Assembly: GCA_035506535.1 (NCBI GenBank)
Contig: DATJPE010000099.1
Span: 1 to 39,265 of the forward strand
DNA: 39,265 bases
Direction: 5' to 3'
Origin: Actinomycetes bacterium
GTDB lineage: Bacteria > Actinomycetota > Actinomycetes > DATJPE01
In this document: positions 17,001 through 24,670 of the stretch, piece by piece
Layout of the letters: every line of letters begins with the position of its first letter
Numbering within the stretch: position 1 is the first letter of the stretch
Notes under the pieces: model-generated
Database searches by the model: none
What the model was told of the DNA's origin: nothing
What the model saw: only the letters and a program-made list of their open reading frames with translations
Made by a program: the position numbers and the translations under genes

Positions 17001-17441
17001 GACGCCAGCGGCGGTGGGCGCCACGTAGGTGTAGCCGTCGGGGATCGGGACCTGGGTCGCCGTGCCTGACGGCAGTGGGCGTTGGGTCACGGCGAGCGGG
17101 CTGACCGATGTGTTCGTGGTGACCACGCGGTCGCCGACGACGGTGGCGGAGATGTTCAGCGGACCGAGGGCGACGTCGGGTCCGCCCCCGAACGGGTGCC
17201 ACCAGCCCAGGGTGCTCCCCGGCGTCGCATCCGGCTCGGCGTCGTAGACCAGGCCAGTCTCCCCGACCCCCACGACGTCGGCGACTCTCGGCTCGTAGCG
17301 CTCCGGTGCCGGGAGGGTCGTCGTCGCGGCGACGACCGTGTCCGCGCGCGCCGCCGGGACGTCCGTGAGCAACGACGCGACACTCAGCACTGCGGCTGCG
17401 GTGGCACCGACGACAGCAGCCGAACGAGCACTCGAACGCAC
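14091..17441 (-). CDS. Large secreted protein: N-terminal propeller-like region, FnIII domain, three C-terminal repeats
   Basis: The 1116-residue product starts at GTG 17441, behind GGGGGA, with a Sec signal peptide (SSARSAAVVGATAAAVLS, then DVPAARADT as likely cleavage region). Residues about 40-670 are rich in short Gly/Ser/Thr/Val strands with recurring Trp motifs, suggesting a beta-propeller, but I recognise no named family. A fibronectin type III domain follows (about 675-765; GSATVSWTAPDSDGYSPVTG, GLVDGTAYTFTVAARN). The C-terminus has three homologous units of about 118 residues (roughly 765-1115), each with TVTFALP or TFTLP, a YAAGTTRP-type motif and a VTLYNG/VYNAGT-type motif. They resemble repeats seen in other actinobacterial exported proteins. 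No LPXTG signal or C-terminal membrane segment is visible, so it is probably released. Function unknown. Confidence 0.85.
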   Translation of the reverse strand: MRSSARSAAVVGATAAAVLSVASLLTDVPAARADTVVAATTTLPAPERYEPRVADVVGVGETGLVYDAEPDATPGSTLGWWHPFGGGPDVALGPLNISATVVGDRVVTTNTSVSPLAVTQRPLPSGTATQVPIPDGYTYVAPTAAGVLLVSFPNGVSTLSLLAWGQTTPTVIPGFPGDADVQWPATEVSDAHGALISAPTASGTPGRWVYVDTDALQVWTLPVADSGGFGYFLGGSTIAWWQGGGSKPVIDTIARPVAGSSSVGPTTTRPAPSAAAAAPTSFTLVPFGDDVLSWQDFHNGGSYGREADAPVYATSSSGTTRTVTTWAHGLRLAPGGTSLYAVTGRTPDAEAVSRWDVGGSSTTSVVPLAPVPAVPADVAVDGSRVVVADNSDVNGAVTQRSVTANGSSLSVGASTEIADDVDLAGTNGCPSTPYDTCSLVAAGGGLTTFLRPDYPRVDQLVTYSGLTQLASVANPAGAVAVTDGTYVLLRRLTGDDLTYTPGTGALGDAGWLGSDLSGGSVVAPVSTIPQTGIRVTDIASATSTSLAEPAGCAEVRDAQAAGPWLLVGCTSSASLDAADSWGVVDRSGAHSSWVETPAGGVGRRWLGNGFVVRDNGTGALAWTSLADGTHTWYPLGTWTRATGQLALDKVGTSGTVAWVGTDALVHVAVIPVLDRTGSPGAPGTPSAVAGDGSATVSWTAPDSDGYSPVTGYDVTPSPACPTCTGLSTTGTSTTVSGLVDGTAYTFTVAARNVVGPGAASAPSASVTPRSAGTLRLVSPISALSSRSLASHATVTFALPSTAPSTATGADLEVSVTAGSSAAAVTAYGAGSTRPSSPDLRAAAGTTASGLVVTRVGSGRQVTLYNGATTAITVSAVVKGYLVPDLLGSTVHAGTPVSALASRSVAAHATVTFALPSSVPASASGVDLVLSAGGSTAAGTLTVFAAGSSRPSTPDLRYAKGTTSSALVLSRVGTSRSVSIYNSGSAAVTVTAAMPAYLTPDLSGATEHLAPPATVLPSTALAGGSAVTFTLPTSVGPGVTSADLVVATSAATASGYVTLYAAGTTRPGSVSARYAKSTTSTAAVLSAVGAGRKVTVYNAGTGSVTLTAVLVGSDTSS

Positions 17442-17581
17442 GGGTCCCCCGTTTCCCCCACGACTTCCGTGCGCGACGTCTCGCCCCGGACCGGCCAACC
17501 GTATTGCGGCACCGCCCCCGTCGGGCACCGGCCGAACGACCGATGCCGGCGCGGGCCTGCCCATGAGGTGAGACTGGAGGC

Positions 17582-18790
17582 ATGCCGTCCACGCCGCCCG
17601 AGGGGCAGCCGGCGCCCTCCGACGGATCGTTGCCCGAGCACTCGCTGACCGGGCTCGGCGATCGGGGCTTCGGTGCGTACGTGCACGTGCCGTTCTGCGC
17701 CCGTCGCTGCGGCTACTGCGACTTCAACACCTACACCGCCGTCGAGCTGGGGGGCGGAGCAGCGCAGGCGGCGTACGCCGACACGGTCGCGCTCGAGGTC
17801 GACCTGGCCCGACGGGTCCTCGGGGATGAGGTCCCGGCGCTCGACACGGTCTTCTTCGGCGGCGGGACGCCGACGCGGCTCCCGCCGGCCGACCTGGCAC
17901 GGATCCTGGCCGGGCTGCGCGAGCGGTTCGGGATGAACGCCGACGCGGAGGTGACCACCGAGGCCAACCCCGACTCCGTCGACGCCGCCGGTCTGCACGT
18001 GTTGCGCGAGGCGGGGTTCACCCGGATCTCCTTCGGGATGCAGTCAGCCGTCCCCCACGTCCTGGCCACCCTCGACCGGACGCACGAGCCGGCCCGGCTG
18101 CCGGCGGTCATCGACGCCGCACGGGCAGCGGGCTTCGACGAGGTGAGCGTGGACCTCATCTACGGCACGCCGGGGGAGTCGGTGGGGGACTGGCGCAGGT
18201 CCGTGGAGGCCGCCGTCGCGATGGGTCCGGACCACGTGTCGGCGTACGCGCTCGTCGTCGAGCCGGGCACGGCGCTTGCCGCGCGGGTGCGCCGTGGCGA
18301 GGTCGAACCGCCCGACGACGACGATCTGGCGGACAAGTACGTCCTCGCGGACGAGCTGCTCACCACGGCCGGCTACTCCTGGTACGAGGTGAGCAACTGG
18401 GCCCGGGACGCCAAGGTGTGCCGCCACAACGTCGGCTACTGGCGGGGCGCGGACTGGTGGGGGTTCGGGCCGGGGGCGCACTCTCACGTGGGCGGCACGC
18501 GCTGGTGGAACGTGCGCCACCCCTCAGCCTGGGCGTCGCGGCTGCAGACCGGCGCGAGCCCGACGGAGGCGCGGGAGGTCCTGTCCGCCGAGGAGCGGCG
18601 CGAGGAACAGGTCCTGCTCGAGGTTCGTCTCGTCGACGGCATCGCTGTGGACGGGCTCGATCCCGCCGAGGTCTCCTCTCTGGTCTCGGACGGGCTCGTG
18701 GACCCCGTGGTGCCCGGCGACGGGCGCGTGCGGCTCACGCTCAGGGGCAGGTTGCTCGCCGACCACGTCGTGCGCCGCCTGTTGTCCTGA
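17582..18790 (+). CDS. hemW: HemW-like radical SAM protein (oxygen-independent coproporphyrinogen III oxidase family)
   Basis: The 402-residue protein starts at ATG 17582 behind CTGGAGG. After a short disordered start it has the radical SAM cluster motif with Cys39, Cys43 and Cys46 (VPFCARRCGYCDFNTYT). Further family motifs are FFGGGTPTRL, EANPDSVDAAGL, RISFGMQSA, SVDLIYGTPGES and YEVSNWARDAKVCRHN. The order between lepA and hrcA is where actinobacteria usually carry hemW. Although often annotated as HemN, members of this subgroup bind heme and act as heme chaperones rather than as decarboxylases. The assignment to HemW rests on the actinobacterial context and the four-residue-then-three spacing of the cysteines. 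Confidence 0.93.
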   Translation: MPSTPPEGQPAPSDGSLPEHSLTGLGDRGFGAYVHVPFCARRCGYCDFNTYTAVELGGGAAQAAYADTVALEVDLARRVLGDEVPALDTVFFGGGTPTRLPPADLARILAGLRERFGMNADAEVTTEANPDSVDAAGLHVLREAGFTRISFGMQSAVPHVLATLDRTHEPARLPAVIDAARAAGFDEVSVDLIYGTPGESVGDWRRSVEAAVAMGPDHVSAYALVVEPGTALAARVRRGEVEPPDDDDLADKYVLADELLTTAGYSWYEVSNWARDAKVCRHNVGYWRGADWWGFGPGAHSHVGGTRWWNVRHPSAWASRLQTGASPTEAREVLSAEERREEQVLLEVRLVDGIAVDGLDPAEVSSLVSDGLVDPVVPGDGRVRLTLRGRLLADHVVRRLLS

Positions 18791-18882
18791 ATGGCGAGTG
18801 AGGCGGGCGACGCCCCGCGTCGTCTACCGTGGGCGCGGCAGCCCTCGTGCCTCGGGGCTGCCCGGCGCGCTGGAGGAAACCG

Positions 18883-20727
18883 ATGACCCTCACCCACACC
18901 GGATCCGTCAACACGGTGCTGCCGGCCCGGGCGCCGTCGGTCGGGGCGGCCTTCCTCGAACGGGTCAAGGCCGCGCCCGACGCGGACGCCTTCCGTTCCC
19001 CCCAGGGCGACGGCGAGCCGTGGCGCGTCTGGAGCTGGCGGGAGACGGAGACTCGGGTCCGGGCGCTGGCCGGGGGGCTGCTCTCGCTGGGCCTGCAGAT
19101 CGAGCAGCGGGTCGCCATCGCGAGCACCACCCGGCTCGAGTGGATCTGGGCCGACCTCGCGATCATGCTGGCCGGTGGCGCGACGACCACGGTCTATCCC
19201 TCGACGCAGACCGATGACGTCGCCTACATCCTCCAGGACTCGGAGTCGGTGGTCGTCTTCGCCGAGGACGACACCCAGATCGCGAAGCTGCGGGAGCGTC
19301 GCCACGACCTGCCCGACGTGCACACCGTGGTCGTCTTCGACGGCACGCCGGACGGTGAGTGGGTGATCTCCCTGGACGAGCTCAAGGAGCGCGGCGAGAA
19401 GTACCTCGTCGAGCACCCGTCGGCGCTCGAGGAGATCGTCGCCTCCCTGACGCCCGACAGCCTGGCCACCCTGGTCTACACATCCGGCACGACCGGCCGG
19501 CCGAAGGGGGTCGAGCTGACCCACGGGGCATGGACCTACGAGGGGGCGGCGGTCGAGTCGCTGAACCTGCTCCGCCACGACCAGGTGCAGTTCCTCTGGC
19601 TTCCCCTGAGCCACGTCTTCGGCAAGGTCCTGCTGGCCGCCCAGTGGCAGATCGGGTTCTCCACGGCCGTCGACGGCCGCGTCGAGCGCATCATCGACAA
19701 CCTCGAGGTCATCAAGCCGTCGTTCATGGCGGCGGCACCCCGAATCTTCGAGAAGGTCTACACGCGCATCGTGTCCACGACCGAGGCCGAGGGCGGGGTC
19801 AAGGCCAAGATCTTCGACTGGGCCTTCCGCGTCGGGCTCGACGTGGTCAACCGCCAGACCGAGGGCCGGTCGGTGCCGCCGCAGCTGAAGGCCCAGCAGC
19901 TCCTCGCCGACCGGTTGGTCTTCAGCAAGATCCGCAGCCGCATGGGCGGGAAGGTCGAGTACTTCGTCTCGGGCTCGGCCGCCCTCTCCCCGGAGATCGC
20001 CCGCTGGTTCCTCGCCGCGGGGCTCATCATCCTCGAGGGGTACGGCCTGACGGAGACGGCCGCCGGCTCGTGCGTGAACCTGCCGACGGACTTCCGGATC
20101 GGCACCGTCGGGCGGCCGCTTCCGGGCACCGAGGTCAAGCTGGCCGAGGACGGCGAGATCCTCATCAAGGGACCTGCCGTCATGCGCGCCTACCACAACC
20201 ACCCTGACCAGACCGCCGAGGTCCTCTCGGCGGACGGCTGGTTCGCCACCGGCGACGTCGGGGAGATCGACCCCGACGGCAAGGTGCGCATCACCGACCG
20301 CAAGAAGGACCTGGTGAAGACCAGCGGCGGCAAGTACATCGTCCCGTCCGCGATCGAGTCGGCGTTCAAGGCCCTGTGCCCGATCGCGAGCCAGATGGTC
20401 GTCCAGGCGGAGGGCCGCCACTTCGCCACCGCCCTGGTCACCATCGATCCCGATGCCATGCAGACGTGGGCGCACGGCCAGGGCCTGGACGCCTCCGACC
20501 CCGCGAAGTTCGCCACCGGCGAGGCGGTCCGCAGCCACGTCGCGAGGTCCATCGAGGAGCTCAACAGCCGGCTCAACCGCTGGGAGACGATCAAGGACTT
20601 CCGGGTCCTCGAGCACGACCTCACTGTGGAGGCGGGGGAGCTGACGCCGAGCCTGAAGGTCAAGCGCAAGGTCGTGAGCGAGCGCTACGCGGCGGTCATC
20701 GCCGAGATGTACGTGCCCAAGGCCTGA
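18883..20727 (+). CDS. AMP-dependent long-chain fatty-acid/CoA ligase (FadD15-like)
   Basis: The 614-residue enzyme starts at ATG 18883 behind GGAGG. It carries the adenylate-forming motifs: the P-loop YTSGTTGRPKG from Tyr199, LPLSHVFGK, GYGLTET, and DRKKDLVKTSGGKYIVPSAI with the hinge and C-terminal lid. This is the long-chain acyl-CoA synthetase subgroup, which makes acyl-CoA from fatty acid, ATP and CoA at the membrane. A -10-like TACCGT (18825-18830) and a 7-bp hairpin (18838-18861 region) lie in the 92 bases before it, so it may have its own promoter apart from hemW. It ends 9 bases from the convergent AI-2E gene. Exact chain-length preference is unknown. Confidence 0.93.
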   Translation: MTLTHTGSVNTVLPARAPSVGAAFLERVKAAPDADAFRSPQGDGEPWRVWSWRETETRVRALAGGLLSLGLQIEQRVAIASTTRLEWIWADLAIMLAGGATTTVYPSTQTDDVAYILQDSESVVVFAEDDTQIAKLRERRHDLPDVHTVVVFDGTPDGEWVISLDELKERGEKYLVEHPSALEEIVASLTPDSLATLVYTSGTTGRPKGVELTHGAWTYEGAAVESLNLLRHDQVQFLWLPLSHVFGKVLLAAQWQIGFSTAVDGRVERIIDNLEVIKPSFMAAAPRIFEKVYTRIVSTTEAEGGVKAKIFDWAFRVGLDVVNRQTEGRSVPPQLKAQQLLADRLVFSKIRSRMGGKVEYFVSGSAALSPEIARWFLAAGLIILEGYGLTETAAGSCVNLPTDFRIGTVGRPLPGTEVKLAEDGEILIKGPAVMRAYHNHPDQTAEVLSADGWFATGDVGEIDPDGKVRITDRKKDLVKTSGGKYIVPSAIESAFKALCPIASQMVVQAEGRHFATALVTIDPDAMQTWAHGQGLDASDPAKFATGEAVRSHVARSIEELNSRLNRWETIKDFRVLEHDLTVEAGELTPSLKVKRKVVSERYAAVIAEMYVPKA

Positions 20728-20736
20728 CCGGCCGGC

Positions 20737-21906
20737 TCACAGGTCCTCGGGGGGGCCTTCGAGCTCGTGTCGCACCTCGGCCTCGACGGCCGAACGTGGA
20801 TCGGTCTCGCTGGACTGTCCGCGGACGTCGTCGAACATCTCCGACTGCACGAGCTCGTGCCGGGTCACGACGGTGCTGAAGAACGCCTGTCCGGTGGCGA
20901 TCACCGGCAGCGCCAGGAAGGCACCGGCGGGACCGATCAGCGTCGCGCCGACGATCACCCCACCGAAGGCGATCCCGGGGTGCAGCTGCATCGTCCGGGC
21001 CGACAGCGGCGGGGAGATCAGGTAGTTCTCCACCTGCTGGTAGAGGATCTCGAAGCCCAGCACCAGCAGCGCCTCGCGGGGGCTGATCGTCAGGGCCACC
21101 AGCACGGGGAGCGCCCCCGCGATGTAGGTGCCCACCGTCGGGATGAACTGCGAGATCAGGCCCATGAAGATGGCGAGGGTCAGGGCATAGGGGAGGCCGA
21201 TCGCCGCGAAGAAGATGCCGTGCGCGGTCGCCGAGCAGGCGGCGAGCAGCAGCCGCGAGTAAAGGAAGCCGGCGGTCTTCTCGATCGCGATGTCCCACAC
21301 GCGGAGCACCTCGAGCTGGCGGGCCGGCGGCAGCACCGAGCAGACGGTGCGGCGAAAGCGTGGACCGTCGGTCGCGAAGTAGAAGCCCAGGAGCGCGACG
21401 GTGAACGCCTGGAACAGCACCCCCAGCAGGCTCACCGCGAAGCCGAGCGCACCGCCGGCCAACCTCGGGCCGAGGTCGGAGATCTTCTTGGAGATCGTGG
21501 CGGAGCTGATGGGCAGGTCGATGTTGTAGTCGTGCTTGAGCCAGGTCGAGATCTTGGTGAGCCCGTCCGGGGCGGACTTCACCAGGCCGATCGTCTGCTG
21601 GACGATGAGGTTCCCCACGAGCGCGAAGAAGGCCAGCATGATCACGCCGAGTACGGCGTAGACGGCCAGGGTCGCCAGGCTGCGTCGCCACCCCCGCCGG
21701 GCGAGCCGGTCCACGACGGGCTCGATCGCGAACCCCAGGAACAGCGAGAGCAGCAAGATGATGATGAAGCCGAAGAGGCGCTCGACGGCCCAGCGACCCA
21801 CGAGCAGGGCGACGACCAGCCCGAGGGTCCACAGCGTGTATCCGCGAAGCCATCGCGGCTCGCCGAGGATGCGCCGGGCCCGTGCGGTCGTCCCGGTGCC
21901 CGCCAT
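20737..21906 (-). CDS. AI-2E transporter family (PerM/TqsA-like) membrane protein
   Basis: The 389-residue protein starts at ATG 21906. It has the family pattern of seven to eight membrane helices: LWTLGLVVALLVGRWAVERL, IIILLLSLFLGFAIEPVVDR, a long amphipathic middle domain (about 110-190), then GFYFATDGPRFRRTV, AIFMGLISQFIPTVGTYIAG and the conserved tail helix ISPPLSARTMQLHPGIAFGG. The C-terminus is acidic and cytoplasmic. Family members export diverse small molecules or act as Na+/H+ antiporters; only a few relate to AI-2, so the substrate is open. A TACCGT -10 hexamer (21913-21918 on the plus strand, read in reverse) lies 6 bases before the start codon, so the mRNA is probably leaderless. 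Confidence 0.9.
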   Translation of the reverse strand: MAGTGTTARARRILGEPRWLRGYTLWTLGLVVALLVGRWAVERLFGFIIILLLSLFLGFAIEPVVDRLARRGWRRSLATLAVYAVLGVIMLAFFALVGNLIVQQTIGLVKSAPDGLTKISTWLKHDYNIDLPISSATISKKISDLGPRLAGGALGFAVSLLGVLFQAFTVALLGFYFATDGPRFRRTVCSVLPPARQLEVLRVWDIAIEKTAGFLYSRLLLAACSATAHGIFFAAIGLPYALTLAIFMGLISQFIPTVGTYIAGALPVLVALTISPREALLVLGFEILYQQVENYLISPPLSARTMQLHPGIAFGGVIVGATLIGPAGAFLALPVIATGQAFFSTVVTRHELVQSEMFDDVRGQSSETDPRSAVEAEVRHELEGPPEDL

Positions 21907-21960
21907 GGATCGACGGTAGCGGCGCGGGTACGCCGGATCCGGTAACCCGACCGGCGCGGC

Positions 21961-22605
21961 TCAGCTCTCGCGTTCCCCGGCGTCGTAGGCGGCCTCGGCG
22001 CGTTGGTCGGCCCGCGTCCGCCGCACCCGCCACACGACGAGCAGCGCCACCACCGCCAGCGCGGCGAGCAGCGCCGCTCCCCGCCCGACGTAGGCCTCGA
22101 TGCGCTGGTAGGAGTTGCCGGCGAGATAGCCGAGCAGCACGACGCCCACGCCCCAGACGATGCCTCCGGTCGCGTTGAAGAACAGGAACCGCCGATAGGG
22201 CATGAGCGCCATCCCGGCGAGGGCCGGCATGACGGCGCGGAAGAACGCGGTGAAGCGGCCGAGGAAGACCGCCCAGCCTCCCCGTCGCGCGAGCAGGGCG
22301 TTCGCGTCGGCGAGGCGGTGCTCGTGTCGGCGCAGCGGCCCGATGGTGAGCAGCCGTCGGCCGCCCAGCCGGCCCACCTCGTAGCCGACCGAGTCGCCAA
22401 GGATTGCAGCCACGACGACGACGGCCATGGCGGCGGCCAGGTTGGCGTTGCCGCGGCTCGCCGCGACCCCGGCCAGGATGGCCGCGGTCTCCCCCGGGAG
22501 GACGAACCCGATGAAGAGGGCGTCCTCGGCGAAGACGAGGGCGAACGCCAGGACGTAGACCAGCCACGTGGGGACGTTCAGCAGGTGGTCGGCGAGCGCT
22601 GTCAC
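21961..22605 (-). CDS. DedA family membrane protein
   Basis: The 214-residue product starts at GTG 22605, overlapping the previous gene's stop by four bases. Motifs are EDALFIGFVLPGETAAILAG, GDSVGYEVGRLGG, FLGRFTAFFRAVMPALAGM and NATGGIVWGVGVVLLGY, as in DedA/SNARE-associated family proteins. The pattern includes the conserved Glu and Arg residues. DedA proteins act in the membrane as lipid flippases, in several cases for undecaprenyl phosphate or phosphatidylethanolamine. It is the last gene of a three-gene operon with two PH-domain proteins, which suggests a joint role in envelope lipid handling (inference). The C-terminal tail is charged and ends in the cytoplasm. Confidence 0.92.
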   Translation of the reverse strand: MTALADHLLNVPTWLVYVLAFALVFAEDALFIGFVLPGETAAILAGVAASRGNANLAAAMAVVVVAAILGDSVGYEVGRLGGRRLLTIGPLRRHEHRLADANALLARRGGWAVFLGRFTAFFRAVMPALAGMALMPYRRFLFFNATGGIVWGVGVVLLGYLAGNSYQRIEAYVGRGAALLAALAVVALLVVWRVRRTRADQRAEAAYDAGERES

Positions 22606-24110
22606 GGCAGCGCCTCGCCGGCGAGGAAGGGCTCGACGAGGTCGGGCAGCACCTCGGCGGCCAGGGTGGCGCTCGTCGACACGGGCACGTCGAGGACGTG
22701 GTAGGCCTGCCGTCCGGCCGCGGTCGTCGCCGTGAGCGTCACCAGGCCGGCCCGTCGCTGGAACCAGCTGGCCCGCCAGTTCCAGCCGATGATCCCCCCG
22801 CCCTCGAGCATCACCCGTCTGCGGTCGATCGCCCCGGCGGAGGACACGAGGACTCCGTCCACCAGCGTGTGCCCGAGGCCTCGTGCGCGGTCGGCCGCGA
22901 GGAGGAGGGCCACGGCCACCACACCGGCTCCGACCGCGACGCTCACCCACGCTGGGCTGTCCGCGGCACGTCCCAGCCCGACCACGGCCACGAGGACGAG
23001 CACGGCCACCGCCCCGGCCCGCGAGTAGCGGCGCCGAGTCGCGCGGCGCCCGTGCCGGCGCAAGGGGGCGTAGGGCGGCTCGGCCGCGGCGAGGACCTGG
23101 GCGGCGACCGCTCGCGCGACGGCGAGCGGCGCCGGCGGAAGCAGGATCGTGCCGCCGCGATCCGCACCGCGCCCGACCCGCAGACCGGTCGCGACGGCGA
23201 GGGTTCGAGCTCCTCCGACGCCGCGCAGCAGCAGCGGCTGGCTCAGCTCGGCGCCACGCAGCCGCCGTCCCTCGACGGTCGTCGCCCGGCGGGTCAGCAG
23301 GCCCCGGGTGACGTGCAGGGTCCCGTCGGGCGCGCGCTCGAGACGGTGGCCCCAGTAGGCCAGCAGGTAGCCGGCGACCGCCGCGAGGCTGACCACTGCG
23401 AGGAGCGCCGCGGCGACCGCGCCGACCACGAGCCCGAGCGGCGCCGCTGCGAGGCGGTGGCCGAGTCCGGTCAGCGGCCGCAGCCGGGTGAGGTCGACGT
23501 GGCTGTCGTTGATGGCGTTCCACACCAGGCCGGCCAGGGCGAGGATCGTCACCACTCCGGACAGCGTGAAGGGCGCGAAGCGGACCCACGAGGGGTCGAG
23601 GCGGGCGACCACGACGCCGGCCGGTTCGCCGGGCGATGGGTGCGCCGGTTGCGACGTACGTCCGACCAGCAACTGCTCGCGCAGCTCCGCCGCCTGGCCC
23701 GAGGTGAGGCCGTCCAGCCGGACCCCCTCGTCCTCGCGTCGGTCGGAGCGACCGGTGCCGATGGCCACGCGGGCGAGCCCGAGCGCGCGGTGCAGGGGAT
23801 GGGCGGTGACGTCGACGGTGCGGACCCGGTCTCGGGGCACCGTACGGCTGGTCCGGCGCAGCAGCCCGCTGCGCACCTGGACCGCGTCGGCGGTGATCCG
23901 ATAGGTGGTGGTGGCCCAGCGCAGCGTGGCACGGACCGCGACGACCGCGGTGGCCAGCAGCCCCCAGGGCGCGCCACCCCCGTTCCGCGTGCCGAACAGG
24001 ACCAGCGGGATCAGGACCGGCAGCGCCCTGGCGAGCTCGGTCACCGGCTGGACCAGCAGCATGCGGGAGTCCAGGCGGCGCCAGCCGGGGGTGTCGGCGG
24101 TCTCGGTCAT
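22602..24110 (-). CDS. Membrane protein with three bacterial PH (bPH2) domains, YdbT-like
   Basis: The 502-residue product starts at ATG 24110, overlapping the upstream gene by four bases. It alternates membrane helices with three bPH2 (YdbS/YdbT) domains: about residues 60-150 (ITADAVQVRSGLLRRTSRTV, PRDRVRTVDVTAHPLHRALG), about 255-320 (TRGLLTRRATTVEGRRLRGA) and about 400-480 (ASWFQRRAGLVTLTATTAAG). The order small bPH2 protein followed by large bPH2 protein is the ydbS-ydbT pair of Bacillus, where loss sensitises cells to a bacteriocin. The role here is unknown but probably in membrane or envelope stress tolerance. It is coupled to dedA downstream. Confidence 0.85.
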   Translation of the reverse strand: MTETADTPGWRRLDSRMLLVQPVTELARALPVLIPLVLFGTRNGGGAPWGLLATAVVAVRATLRWATTTYRITADAVQVRSGLLRRTSRTVPRDRVRTVDVTAHPLHRALGLARVAIGTGRSDRREDEGVRLDGLTSGQAAELREQLLVGRTSQPAHPSPGEPAGVVVARLDPSWVRFAPFTLSGVVTILALAGLVWNAINDSHVDLTRLRPLTGLGHRLAAAPLGLVVGAVAAALLAVVSLAAVAGYLLAYWGHRLERAPDGTLHVTRGLLTRRATTVEGRRLRGAELSQPLLLRGVGGARTLAVATGLRVGRGADRGGTILLPPAPLAVARAVAAQVLAAAEPPYAPLRRHGRRATRRRYSRAGAVAVLVLVAVVGLGRAADSPAWVSVAVGAGVVAVALLLAADRARGLGHTLVDGVLVSSAGAIDRRRVMLEGGGIIGWNWRASWFQRRAGLVTLTATTAAGRQAYHVLDVPVSTSATLAAEVLPDLVEPFLAGEALP

Positions 24111-24610
24111 GTCGCGTCCCCGGCACTGGCCTCGGCCGCGGCGGTGAGTCGCGCCACCAGTGACTCGGCGGTCTCCAGGTCGAGCCCTTCGATGACCAGC
24201 GGGCCTGCAGCCGATGCGGTCGTGACGGTGACGTTGGTCAGCCGGAACAGCTGCTCCAACGGGCCGCGGTGGCTGTCCACGGTCTGGATGCGCGAGATCG
24301 GGGCCAGCCGACGTTCCTGGGTGAACCACCCCGACTGGGTGTAGACGGCGCCGTCCGTGGCCTCCCAGCGGTGCACGTGGTAGCGCCAGCGGGGCATCAC
24401 CAGCAGGTGGGCGGCCGCGAGCACCGCACAGGTCGCCAGCGCCGCCGCGTGCAGGGCGAGGTGGGGCGGGTCGGTGGCGATCCAGACCAGCTGCGCGGCG
24501 AGGACGACCAGCCAGGCAGCGCCGGCCCGGGTGGCCCAGTACCAGACGGCCGTACGGCTGACCCGGTTGGCCGGGGCCCGCAGCCGGATCCCGGCCGTCT
24601 GCGCCTCCAC
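24107..24610 (-). CDS. Small bacterial PH-domain membrane protein, YdbS-like
   Basis: The 167-residue protein has two membrane helices (WYWATRAGAAWLVVLAAQLVW and ALHAAALATCAVLAAAHLLV) and one bPH2 domain (YHVHRWEATDGAVYTQSGWF, then RLAPISRIQTVDSHRGPLEQ and LFRLTNVTVTTASAAGPLVI). That is the usual YdbS arrangement and length. I place the start at GTG 24610; no ATG is available in this frame nearby, and the frame upstream enters the divergent MFS promoter. The stop overlaps the next gene. It is likely a partner of the YdbT-like protein. Confidence 0.8.
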   Translation of the reverse strand: MEAQTAGIRLRAPANRVSRTAVWYWATRAGAAWLVVLAAQLVWIATDPPHLALHAAALATCAVLAAAHLLVMPRWRYHVHRWEATDGAVYTQSGWFTQERRLAPISRIQTVDSHRGPLEQLFRLTNVTVTTASAAGPLVIEGLDLETAESLVARLTAAAEASAGDAT

Positions 24611-24658
24611 CCACCCACTGTGCCACCCGTGCCCACCATTGTGGTCGGCCGGTCTCGC

Positions 24659-24664
24659 TACGGT
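24659..24664 (+). promoter_or_regulatory. -10 element for the MFS gene (leaderless)
   Basis: TACGGT ends 6 bases before ATG 24671. No convincing -35 and no Shine-Dalgarno are visible. The spacing equals that of other predicted leaderless starts in the window. Confidence 0.5.
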
Positions 24665-24670
24665 CCGCGC

